64,000 nucleotides of DNA from Cephalotrichum gorgonifer (taxonomy: Eukaryota; Ascomycota; Sordariomycetes; Microascales; Microascaceae), in NCBI GenBank assembly GCA_900312665.1, contig ONZQ02000006.1:1675990-1739989 (forward strand). The letters run 5' to 3'. This document shows, piece after piece, positions 55,501 to 64,000 of this stretch. Each line of letters begins with the position of its first letter. The first letter of the stretch is position 1. Both the position numbers and the translations under genes were made by a program. Below the pieces are notes generated by a model that was not told the origin of the DNA, made no database searches, and saw only the letters and a program-made list of their open reading frames with translations.

Positions 55501-56706
55501 AGAGAGGCGGCGAAAACCCTCCTAGACGTCAGTTCTGGCGCGTGTCGCAACTGGCTATACTTTTACCACGCAGATGCTGCGACCGCAATGGATGGCGACC
55601 CTACCAGCTTTGACTCGGTTACCTTGGCGGCGTATTTCAATCTCCACGAGACCTTGGTAGACCTACTAGGTAGCCAGGAATCCTCACAGGCCACCAAAAA
55701 TCAAGCTTTGTTCTGGGCATCCCGGAACGGCCACAGCCGCATCGTGACTGAACTATTGGGAGCCGGCGCCGATCCTGCTATACAAGGTCCCGAATTACAG
55801 ACACCCCTTACCGCGGCAGCGGAGCAAGGCCACCTGAGTTGCGTAGCTGCCTTGTTAGTAGACAGTCGAACAGATGTCAACATGCGTGGACGGGGCGGGG
55901 GAAGTGCGCTGTCATTCGCCTGTGCCAATGGACATGAGGACATCGTTCGCTCCTTGTTGAGTCGGAAAGATTGTGAAGCCAATGCGCCGGACAGCTCAGG
56001 GGCTACACCGTTGTTCAGGGCCTCCGGCGGTGGTAACATGTCAATCATCTCGAGACTAGCGAAGCACCCAGGCGTGGATATCAACCACCGCGACAAGAAG
56101 GGGCGCACGGCCGTGTCTTGGGTGGCGGGAGATGGGATGGAGGAAGTCTTGAAGCGCTTGCTGAAGCTGAGAGGCATCGATGCCAACCTGAAGGACAACA
56201 CTGGGAGGTCTCCCCTCTCCTGGGCTGCCGGAAATGGCTGTGCCGCCACCGTCGAGGTCCTCCTCGAGAACAAGAAGGTGGACAAGAAGACCCTCGATCG
56301 AGACAACAGGAACCCCATCTCCTGGGCCAGCGCAGGCGGACACGCCAACGCGCTGCGCATGCTCCTGAAACACGGGTGTCCTGGGATCCAGGACGAGGAT
56401 GTTGACGGATGGACCCCCCTCGCGTGGGCTATCCAGACCGATTCGCCGGGGGTCGTCGAGGCTCTGCTCTCGACCGAGAAGATCGAACTTGAGGGGCGGG
56501 ACCGGGATGGAAGAACGGCGCTGTTTTGGGCTGTGGTGTATGGCCATGCTCCGGTTGTCAAAGTGCTCCTACGGGAGGGTGCCGATCCCGAAACTGAGAC
56601 CTACAGCGGCAAGACGGCGGTATCGGTCGCGGAGAGCGCTGGACGCAATGACCTCCTGAATGAACTTCTGTTCTATGTGAATAGAAAGAAAATTAAGATC
56701 GGGTAG
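52517..56706 (+). CDS. NLR/STAND receptor: lipase-like effector, NACHT, diverged ankyrin repeats
   Basis: Five exons (52517-52969, 53034-53093, 53156-53476, 53634-53835, 53918-56706) give 1274 residues. The first donor is a weak GTTCTG, but splicing restores conserved sequence. Layout: a Pro/Ser minisatellite-encoded stretch (about 35-52); an alpha/beta-hydrolase domain with DIIAVHGLNG and elbow CHSLGG (Ser163), plus GTPHRG; a NACHT ATPase with P-loop GPPGCGKT (403-410) and Walker B FYIILDALDE (Asp508), then MTSRP; a helical region with a Ser/Pro/Gly-rich loop near 800-830; and about nine ankyrin units from about 930 to 1260. Unlike the NLR at 35676, these ankyrins share only consensus positions and so are old. 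No N-terminal membrane helix is present. Confidence 0.88.
52614..52670 (+). repeat. AGCCCA/GGCCCA minisatellite in NLR exon 1
   Basis: A run of 6-bp units (agccca alternating with ggccca) encodes a Pro-Ser and Pro-Gly stretch near residues 34-52 of the NLR. Unit length is a multiple of three, so copy-number change would alter linker length without breaking the frame. Confidence 0.85.
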
Positions 56707-57022
56707 AGCTTACATGTTTCAGTATATAACGAATTGACGACGTTCTAGCGATGGTGTACGCATTGGAAGTTGGATGACACTGACGATCGATCTGATGGCC
56801 TTGCTGGTTTTCAGGCCTGGGATCATGACTCAACGTATGCACGCAAATTCTCGAAGGCCGGGGCGGTGGTGATATGTAGCAGTTATTTGAGTGTACATAA
56901 TAATAGTGGCCGGAGAGGCCAGACTGGCTGATGCTAAGTGGAAAAGGGCCATGGCGCCTTACAAGTCTTTAGTTACCCATAATCATAACTCGTGCATGGG
57001 ATAATGATCAGAACCTGACGCT
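56707..57022. other. Convergent 3' intergenic region
   Basis: This 316-bp stretch lies between the NLR (plus) and the folylpolyglutamate synthase paralogue (minus). Around 56816-56865 a short piece (gcctgggatcatgactca...cgtatgcacgcaaa...tcgaaggc) resembles the start of a WD40 unit of the kinase gene (42497-42565). This may be a relic of an exchanged repeat. Confidence 0.4.
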
Positions 57023-58585
57023 CTAGCCAGAGTCAACTTGCCCTTCCTCCTCCCCAAGCGCCTTCAGCACCCCGCCAACAAGATACAAACTCCCCGTAAC
57101 CAACACCTCTACCTCCCTCCCCTCCAGTTTCTCCAGCGCCTCACCAAGGTTCCCCGCAACCACCACCTCCGTCCTCGGCGACATCTTCCCCATCGCCTCC
57201 CCCAGCCCCTCCTGCACCCCCACATCGCGCTCACCGTCGCCCTCAAGCTCGTTCCTCGTGAAGATCGCCTCGTCGAATGTCGCCGGCGCGAACCCCTCCA
57301 CGACCCTTTCTAGCAGCGCGGCCGCGTCCCGGTACTGCTGGTTGAAGAGCAGCACTCGCCTGGGACCGCTCGATCCCGTCCTGCTCCCGAACCAGGACCC
57401 AATGCGGGACGCGCTCTCCGACGTGTGCGCCCCGTCGAGGTAGAAGGTCGTCGGGCCCCGCCTTAGGACCTGACACCTGCCTCCCAGCCGTGCACCGCGC
57501 ATCGCCTCGCTCACCCAGGCCTTGTCCTTGGGAGTCACGGGCCCGTGCGTCCCCCAGAGGTGACATAGCGCGGCAGCTGCGCCCAGCGCGCGATTATCCC
57601 GCTCAAAGGGTCCCTCGGACGCGTCGTCGCCCTCCCAAAGCGCCGCCTCCTCGTCCGAGATCTCAACCAGCGGCGCTCCCTTCTCCGCTGCACGCGCCCT
57701 CAGAACCGCCATCGCCTCAGGGGTCTGAGGCCTAGTGAACGCCGGGACCCCGCTCTTGAAGATGCCGGCCTTGTGCCACGCGATCTCCGCCTCCGTCCCG
57801 CCCAACATCGCAACATGGTCGAGCTCTAGGTGCGTGACGACCGACGCCGAGACCGCGGAGGCGGGTAGCACGTTCGTAGCGTCGTACTCCCCGCCAATCC
57901 CGCACTCCACCACCGCGTGCCGGATCCCTTCCCTCCGGAACACATGCAGGGCCAGGATGGTGAGGAAGCGGAAGTAGAAGGGCCGCACGAGTCCGTCAGC
58001 GCCGGGGGGACCCCCGCCGCCGGGGTCGGAGGCTGGTGCGCACCCCACCGCGTCCCAGACCTCGAAGAAGTACCGCGCGAAGAGCTCGCGGGGGATCGGC
58101 GCCCCGTCGAGGGAGATGCGCTCGCGCACCGTGACGAGGTGGGGAGAGGTGTAGGTGCCTACGCGGGCGCCTGGGCCGAGGCCGGCGCGCAGGACGGAGG
58201 AGGCGTAGGTGGCGGTGGAGCCTTTTCCCTTTGTGCCGGCGATGTGGATGGCGCGGAAGGGGAGGTTGGCGGGGGTTATGCCAGCGAGGGAGAGCCAGGC
58301 GAGCATCTCGGGGATGGCGCGGGCGTTGGGTGAGGGGGATGTGGAGGAGGAGGGTGAGGGCGAGGGTGAATTGGGGGCTTTCTTGAAGAGGCCTGTGGCT
58401 GAGGTATTGGGTTGGAGAGAACCTAGGAGCTCGAGGGCATCCTCGTATGTGCGCGAGCGGGTAGCCATCCCGCGGGTGGACGGCAGTCGGCCAAAGACTG
58501 ACCGCAGCTTGAACAGCAGCTGTAGCCGGGATCCACGGGCCCAGGGTATCGGAACGGCATGGAGCCGTGGTATGGCCGTGTTCAT
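57023..58585 (-). CDS. Folylpolyglutamate synthase paralogue, intronless
   Basis: A single open frame of 520 residues. The first 39 residues are Arg-rich with no acid (mitochondrial leader-like). An internal Met at 40 (MATRSRTYEDALELL) begins the conserved domain and may start a cytosolic form. A Ser/Pro insertion at about 72-88 precedes P-loop GTKGKGST (about 117-124), TSPHL, CGIGGEYDATN, LELDHVAMLGG and AWHKAGIFK. LFNQQYRDA and VTGSLYLVGG close the protein. The AWHKAG and PAFTRPQTPEAM words group it with folylpolyglutamate synthases, not dihydrofolate synthases. The lack of introns, against four in the paralogue at 47634-49517, suggests an old duplication or retroposed origin. Confidence 0.87.
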   Translation of the reverse strand: MNTAIPRLHAVPIPWARGSRLQLLFKLRSVFGRLPSTRGMATRSRTYEDALELLGSLQPNTSATGLFKKAPNSPSPSPSSSTSPSPNARAIPEMLAWLSLAGITPANLPFRAIHIAGTKGKGSTATYASSVLRAGLGPGARVGTYTSPHLVTVRERISLDGAPIPRELFARYFFEVWDAVGCAPASDPGGGGPPGADGLVRPFYFRFLTILALHVFRREGIRHAVVECGIGGEYDATNVLPASAVSASVVTHLELDHVAMLGGTEAEIAWHKAGIFKSGVPAFTRPQTPEAMAVLRARAAEKGAPLVEISDEEAALWEGDDASEGPFERDNRALGAAAALCHLWGTHGPVTPKDKAWVSEAMRGARLGGRCQVLRRGPTTFYLDGAHTSESASRIGSWFGSRTGSSGPRRVLLFNQQYRDAAALLERVVEGFAPATFDEAIFTRNELEGDGERDVGVQEGLGEAMGKMSPRTEVVVAGNLGEALEKLEGREVEVLVTGSLYLVGGVLKALGEEEGQVDSG

Positions 58586-58997
58586 GGCGGCATATTATCC
58601 GCCACCCTTTCTAAGGTTGTGAGATGACGATATGGATATGATGCTTGGATGTGGAGCGAAGGTGTGAGATGAAGGTCGAGTTTATGACAGTTCCGGGTTT
58701 GGCAGCTGGCGACGGCCCTGGGCAGACAGGTGCGACAATCTTTAGTACCCAGCACCCTAAATTGACATCACCCATTCTTTGGTAACAAGCATCTCGGGAC
58801 CTACGACGCAAGGATACATGTAATGTAAAAACGTCAAATGTACATTTTTTGATGTCTAAGACTTAAAGTCTGTCTATACCGCCTACTGTACATTAATCCG
58901 CGAACGACAAAAAAAAAGACACAAAGAAATCCGGGACAACATCCTATATCTCCGCCGTCACATTCCCTTTCCTCCCATCTCCAAGTCTCTTAGTCTC
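58586..58997. other. Intergenic, between FPGS paralogue promoter and MIC60 3' end
   Basis: This is a 412-bp stretch. The AT-rich run at 58830-58920 may be MIC60 polyadenylation signal territory. Nothing further was recognised. Confidence 0.35.
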
Positions 58998-61171
58998 TTA
59001 GTCCACCCTGAGGCTCTGTAATCTCGCCTCGGTCGCGATAACCTGTTGAAAGCCATCTGTTAGCATAAACTTGATAGAAATAGGGTTTGGGGGAGAAAAA
59101 AAGGGGGGCGGGGGCCAGGGTCATAAGAAACCACGGAAAACGCATACCTCGAGAGCCTGCCTCACCTCCAACACCTTCCTAACCTCCCCAAGCCAGTCCA
59201 CGCTCAGCGTCTTCGCCCACCCCTCGAGCCCGTTCACCTCCCGCGCAGCCGAGTCCAGGTCTCCCTCCTCGAGGTACATCTGCGCCCTCCCCAGCACGCT
59301 CTCCACGTCGTCGCCCGCCACCAGGCCCTCCTTCTTGAACATGACCTTGCTCAGCGCCCAGCTGGTCGCGTGGCTCGCCACACCGGCGTCGTCCGGCAGC
59401 AGCGACGCCTTCCTCACCTCCGTCGCCACCCGCCTGAACCGGTCGATCAGCTGCGCGGGAGTCGCCACACCCTTCTGGTACGCCGACGGGTTGATGGACG
59501 CGATGGCCGCGTCCACGACTGGGTCGCCGTCCGCGATCTGCTTCAGAGCGACAAGCTCCTTGATGAAGGGTTTCGCGTGCGTCGCGTCCTCGAGCGAGGC
59601 CTTGACAGCCTCAACCGCCACATGGAGGTGCTGCGTCTTGATGTTGGCGTCCACGACATCGTTCCACCCCGCAGTGAGGGCCTCGAGCTCCTTCACGGCC
59701 GAGGAGAGCTTGTCGAGCTTGCCCAGGCGGCCCTCACGCTCCTTCTCGACCTGTCCTCTGACCTCGCTGATGAACTCCTTCTTGAGAGCGAGCGCCTGCT
59801 CCAGGAGCTTAGTCGTCGTCTTCTCCTCCTGCAGCCTCCTCTCGCGCTCGAGGAGCACCCGCGCCTTCTCGTCGTAGCTCTCCCGTACCTTGGCCATCTC
59901 CTCCTCGAACTCGGCCCTCCAGCTCCGCTCCTGTGCCACCATGGCCGACTCGACCCGCTCCACGAGCGCGTTGGCGGCCTTGTCGAACTCCTCGAGCTTG
60001 ACCTTGACCTCCGCCACCGCCTTCTTCTCGATCTCCGCCCTCATGGCGTCGAGCTTGCGACCGACCTTCTCGACGTCGCTCTTCGCCTTGGTGATCGTCG
60101 AGCCGTACCGCCCGTGCGCCTTGTCGGCGTTGATGACGGTGATGAGGTCGTTGACCATGCGGACGAGGTCCTGCACGATCGGCTCCTTGGCGTCAGCGAC
60201 GCTCAGGGCGTCGATGGTGGCGAGAGGGGGGTACCGCGAGGGCTCGTTGACCTCGGGCGCCTTGAACTGGGGCTCGACGGCGGCAACAATGACCTCAGGC
60301 TCGACAGCAACCACAGGAACGACCGCGACGGGCTCGGGAGTTGCGGGCGCCGCAGCCTTCTCCACGACCTTGGGAGGGTCCACGACAGCCGGCGCGGGCT
60401 TGGGCTCCTCCTTGACGATGGGCTCCTTCGGCTTCGGCTTCGACTTGCCCACGGCGCTGGACCGACGGCCGGCGGGCTCGCCTCCGTCAGCGACCCTCCA
60501 CGAGGCACCGCTGGCAGCGGGGATCGTCACCTCCGAGCCGCCAGCCTTGGACACGCGGTCCGAGGAATCAGGGAAACGCTTGCGGAAGTCGAGCTCCTCG
60601 AGGTAGAGGACGACGTTCTCGCCGAGTGGAACGTACGTCGTGAACAGGTCGTGGAACTTGTCATTGATGCGGGCGTACCAGACGCCGCCGCCGAAGCTGA
60701 GGGCGCCGAGTACGGTGAGAGTGAAGATGAAGTTGCGGAGGCGTCGGAGGATTCCCTTCTTCTCCTTGCTTGGGGGCGGAGGCGGCGGGGTATTGGCGGC
60801 CTTCGCGGTGGCGTCGGGGGTGGCATTGACCTTCGGGGTCGTGGCGGCGGCGGCGGGATCGATGGGCGCGGCCTTGGGCTTGGGGTATTCGACTGAGGGC
60901 TTAACGGTGCTGGCGTTCGCCTTGACGGCGTCGACCGAGGGCTTCTTGTCGTCGGCAAAGTATCTCTGTGGATATAAAGTCAGCAATTAAGAAAGGGGAT
61001 TCCCAATTGAAGAAAAAAATCCTTCCAAGGCTAAACTCAATAGCTCGGAGGTAGGAAGAGCTGTAATAGACGCACCCTCGTGACAAGTACTCGCCGGCTG
61101 GAGAGGGCAGCCCAGCTTTGGCGGGCGGGCGCGCCCAGCGTCCTCGCGCTCTGAAGCGATGTCCGCAACAT
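58998..61171 (-). CDS. MIC60: MICOS subunit MIC60 (mitofilin)
   Basis: Inner-membrane protein that shapes crista junctions. Three exons (61171-61076, 60965-59148, 59042-58998) give 652 residues. Exon 1 is a 32-residue amphipathic presequence (MLRTSLQSARTLGAPARQSW). An Ala/Pro-rich linker with a hexaproline follows, then one TM helix at about 110-130 (FIFTLTVLGALSFGGGVWYA). A long coiled-coil (about 270-430, rich in Lys/Glu/Arg) and the C-terminal mitofilin domain (VATPAQLIDRFRRVATEVRK to LSVDWLGEVRKVLE) follow. The last 14 residues (VIATEARLQSLRVD) come from a separate 45-bp exon. Confidence 0.92.
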
Positions 61172-62286
61172 GGGGGGCGTTAGGAACAAAAAGGAGACGA
61201 AGGGGGGGGGATTGAGTTTCCTGCCGTTCGAGGCCTTCAATTGATGAGTGGTTCGGAGGATCTCTCTCCCAAATATCGCTTCCGTGGGTCGGGTGGGTGT
61301 TGTGCAGGTTTGGGAAAAATCGCGGCGGAGAAGGTTCGGGTAATTGGAGCTCAGCTGAGGTACATTCCGTCATCTGCCGAGCCCGAGGCATGAGCTAATA
61401 GCTCAGGCTCGGATATCAAGGAGTAGGGAGAGTGCTGCCCAAACAGGCGGAAAATATTAGGATTATAAAGATTTCATTATGCCACAGCGTTGTAATACGA
61501 ATATTTCACTTCGTGTGAATTGCGGTCCAGGTGAGGCTAAAAGTGTGCCTCACCGCACTCACCCCATTGCGTTCTCAGGTCGTTGCCGAGTTGGGCCTCA
61601 TATCCATCTCTCGGGAGACATACGAGTAATTGCATACGGCGGTAATCAAGACATCGGGGCAATTCCACGCTCGACATCCGATCAAAACATAGAAGAAACA
61701 TTGACCCGTGAAGTCGACTTCGTTGCCAAAGATTAGCGACGTTGCTTTCTCTATTACATACTGTATGTATATCACAAAAACGCAAACAACATCAGTTGAC
61801 CCGAAATATGCCATTTCGGCTGCCTAATCCCTTCCCCTCTCCCCTGTGTCCTCCTCCCCCTCGACGCCCACAAGTCAAGCTCCTCTCCTCTGCAGCCCCC
61901 GCTCATATTGCTCCTTCCGATGAAAGTGGCAAGTAAAAAAAATGGTACCCCGAGTAGAACGAAGGTAGGAGAGATGAAAAAAAAAATGAGAGAAAAAAAA
62001 CGAAAAACGGACGCAGAAGAAAAAGTTCCCCCTCTGTTGGCCTCGATGATGTTCCCCTTGTATTAAGTTCCACGGGTCTGCCGGAGGTGGAAGAACGTGG
62101 CAAAAATATCCATCCGCCCCCTGACGCGGACGGCCCTTGAACTCCTCCACGGCCCGCAACTCGCTCGGACAGCCGGGTATCCTAGAAATCGAGCACCGTG
62201 CTCGAGTCCAACCCGCTGTCTCGTCTATACAGTCATACCCCTCGCTCGGAGGAGCAGTAGCAAATTCCATCCTCGAAAGCTCACAT
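61172..62286. other. Intergenic, MIC60 promoter and Rab5 3' flank
   Basis: A 1.1-kb stretch. The region next to 61172 is the MIC60 promoter. Poly-purine runs at 61976-62020 (aaaaaaaaatgagagaaaaaaa) may mark the 3' UTR of the Rab5 gene on the minus strand. No gene was recognised. Confidence 0.4.
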
Positions 62287-63242
62287 TTAGCAGGCGCAAG
62301 GCCCGCCAACGTTGGTATTCGCGCCCTCGGGGGCGAGGCTCACTCCCGCCCTGCCGCCCGGCCCCGCCCCCCTCGCGTGCCTTGGCCCGGCCTGGTCGAG
62401 CGGCAGCCTCGTCGCTATCGCAGTGAAGAGCTCCCGCACGTTCTCGGCCGTCTTCGCCGACGTCTCGAAGAAGAGGAGCCCGGCCTCGCGGGCGTACGCC
62501 TCGGCGTCGGCCGTCGGGACGGCGCGCTTGTCCGGTTGTTCCGTCACGAGGTCGAGCTTGTTGCCAGCCAGCGCGATGATGATGTTTTCGTTTGCTTGGC
62601 GCTGGAGCTCCTTTACCCATGACTTGGCTTTATCCAGGGACGCCTGTACAGTTTATTTTCGTTAGTACTTGGAGATGGTGGCTGGGGGAGGGGCGACGGG
62701 AGGGACGGGAGGGACGGGAGGAATGGTCGGAAGGAACGCACGGCTTGTGTGATGTCGTAGACGACGACGGCGCAGTTGGCGTTTCTGTAGTACATGGGTG
62801 CTAGCGACTTGTACCGCTCCTGGCCGGCGGTGTCCCATATCTCGAACTTCACCGTGGTGTTCTCGTCGAGGGAGATGGTCTGGGTTAGGAAGGCGGCGCC
62901 GATGGTGGATTCCCTGAACGAGTCGAATTGATCCTGACCAGGGGGGTTAACAGCCGCCTATCATCGTAGATCGAGCTCGACTTACCTTGACGAATCGCAG
63001 AACTATTGAACTCTGGGTTCATTGTCAGAAGTCTTGAACGGGAGTATATGGGGTTGAGAACGATGCGGGTTACCTTTCCGACGGCGGATTCGCCTACGCC
63101 CAGGGTCAGTATTGATAACGACAGGCTAAGGGTCGAGCCAACGGGGAGGGAGGAGGCGAGGAGACGAACCTAGTAGCACAAGCTTGAACTGCGCGAAGCG
63201 GGTGTTCATCCCTCGCGCGTTAGGTGGTCCCCTGGTGCTCAT
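62287..63242 (-). CDS. vps21: Rab5-family GTPase (Vps21/Ypt5-like)
   Basis: Early-endosome Rab. Five exons (63242-63170, 63093-63074, 63012-62986, 62933-62742, 62643-62287) include a 20-nt and a 27-nt micro-exon, and give 222 residues. Motifs: LGESAVGKSS (P-loop), TIGAAFLTQ (switch I, Rab5-specific), DTAGQERYKSLAPMYYR, GNKLDL and ETSAKT. The tail ends CAC, a CxC prenylation signal. The first exon encodes an extra MSTRGPPNARGMNTR lead. The intron before exon 5 contains a gggagggac tandem repeat (62695-62722). Confidence 0.93.
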
Positions 63243-63833
63243 AATGGTGTCTAAGGCTCTAGGCAGCCGGAACTTGTGGTGATGGGCGAAGGAGAGACCG
63301 GAGCCGGAGATTTCTTCTGATTATCGTCGGCGGTTTTCGAGGGCTGTAGCTGATGAGAGGTGGGTTGTTGGGGTAAGGTTTGGTTGTCTGTTTCGGTGTG
63401 GGCTTCGGGGATGACGAATGATGGAGATTACGGCCTTGATGGGACCCCGTCGTTTGGTTGAATGACCTGAGAGGACGTCACGAGGCTTAGAGGGGGGAGG
63501 ACGATGTTTATTGATTATTAACAGTCCACCTTAACCGGAGTGGTGCCAATGTGCTAAACCTCCTTCATACCAGGTGTAAACACGCTTCGCCACTTATCTA
63601 GCTTAGTCAGTATCTAGTACTCGTCCTGACTAACCCCATTTTCTTGCTAGGCATGTGAAGTTCCAGGTTAGGAACAAGTAGCTGTACATTACGTGTGGTG
63701 TTCGGAAATCCGCGCCAAAAGCTCAACTCCAAACCGGACAACGATTAATAGGTCAGGGATCCTTCGTTTATGGGTGATTGTGCCCGCCGCCGGTAGTTCG
63801 CTCTCCCCCCTCCATTCCGCCTCTTTCTTTAAG
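63243..63833. other. Divergent promoter of Rab5 and SAC1-like genes
   Basis: This 591-bp interval separates two outward-facing genes and contains no other recognisable feature. The pyrimidine tract before 63834 (ctctcccccctcc, cctctttcttt) looks like a core promoter or leader. Confidence 0.4.
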
Positions 63834-64000
63834 ATGTCGATCCTTAAGGGGCCGCTGTTTCCCTACCGCGACATAAACGTCCAGGTCGCGGATAGCACCT
63901 ACACCTTTACCTCTCCTTCCTCCCCCGACGCACCTGCGCTCGTTATCGACCGGCCGACCGGCGATATCCACCTCGACCATGGCGCAGCAGGCATGGGGTC
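63834..64000 (+). CDS. sac1: Probable phosphoinositide phosphatase SAC1, 5' end only
   Basis: The frame opens at 63834 and runs off the window after 55 complete codons. The start (MSILKGPLFPYRDINVQV), with YTFTSPSSPDAPALVIDRPT, is the pattern I associate with the N-terminus of fungal SAC1 proteins, which remove phosphate from PI4P at the ER/Golgi. The catalytic domain lies outside the window, so the call rests on this short stretch alone. Confidence 0.6.
   Translation, partial: MSILKGPLFPYRDINVQVADSTYTFTSPSSPDAPALVIDRPTGDIHLDHGAAGMG

Noticed and set aside
59370..60896. 508-codon plus-strand frame antisense to MIC60
   Set aside because: Low-complexity Leu/Asp/Arg/Gly product, an antisense shadow of the coiled-coil region.
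1..64000. CRISPR arrays, bacterial operons or insertion sequences
   Set aside because: No regularly spaced short repeats with unique spacers, no transposase frames and no terminal inverted repeats were seen; the gene structure is eukaryotic.

Overview
The window looks like nuclear DNA of a filamentous ascomycete (Pezizomycotina). The coding genes carry many short introns, mostly 46 to 160 bp, with GTRNGT-like donors and CTAAC/CTGAC-like branch points. The gene families fit this: Zn2Cys6 regulator, allantoate-permease-type MFS carrier, GPI-anchored GH76, fungal STAND/NLR receptors and a dispersed 5S rRNA gene. All exon models were built by hand by joining reading frames at splice-like sites. 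Nearly all close to an intact frame, but none has transcript support.

Region A (about 0.9-15.4 kb) is a candidate aromatic 2-hydroxy-acid catabolic cluster. It holds an aldehyde dehydrogenase, a benzoylformate-decarboxylase-like ThDP enzyme, an FMN-dependent 2-hydroxyacid dehydrogenase, a 3-oxoadipate-enol-lactonase-like hydrolase, a Zn2Cys6 regulator, an anion-carrier MFS transporter and a salicylate-hydroxylase-like flavoprotein. The first three match the mandelate to benzoylformate to benzaldehyde to benzoate steps. The rest fit uptake, control and ring hydroxylation or lower pathway, although the hydroxylation of benzoate itself is not encoded here.

Region B (17-32 kb) is mostly housekeeping and carbohydrate genes: a GH76 mannanase-like cell-wall protein, a 5S rRNA gene with a nearby truncated 5S pseudogene, a hypothetical protein, a D-2-hydroxyacid dehydrogenase, an SDR, a Rab4-like GTPase with a long insertion, ribosomal protein uL14 and an intracellular GH2 beta-mannosidase. 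About 2.2 kb of gene-poor DNA follows.

Region C (34.5-56.7 kb) resembles an innate-recognition (allorecognition) island. A two-TM protein is divergent from a lipase-like/NACHT/ankyrin NLR whose ankyrin repeats are almost identical. Next comes a protein kinase fused to near-identical WD40 repeats, then a degenerate eEF1A-like G domain, then a second lipase-like/NACHT/ankyrin NLR with diverged repeats. Two tRNA genes or tRNA-like genes, a DUF7730-like protein and one of two folylpolyglutamate synthase paralogues lie among them.

Region D (57-64 kb) returns to housekeeping genes: the second folylpolyglutamate synthase paralogue, MIC60, a Rab5/Vps21 GTPase and the first 55 codons of a probable SAC1 phosphoinositide phosphatase cut by the window edge.
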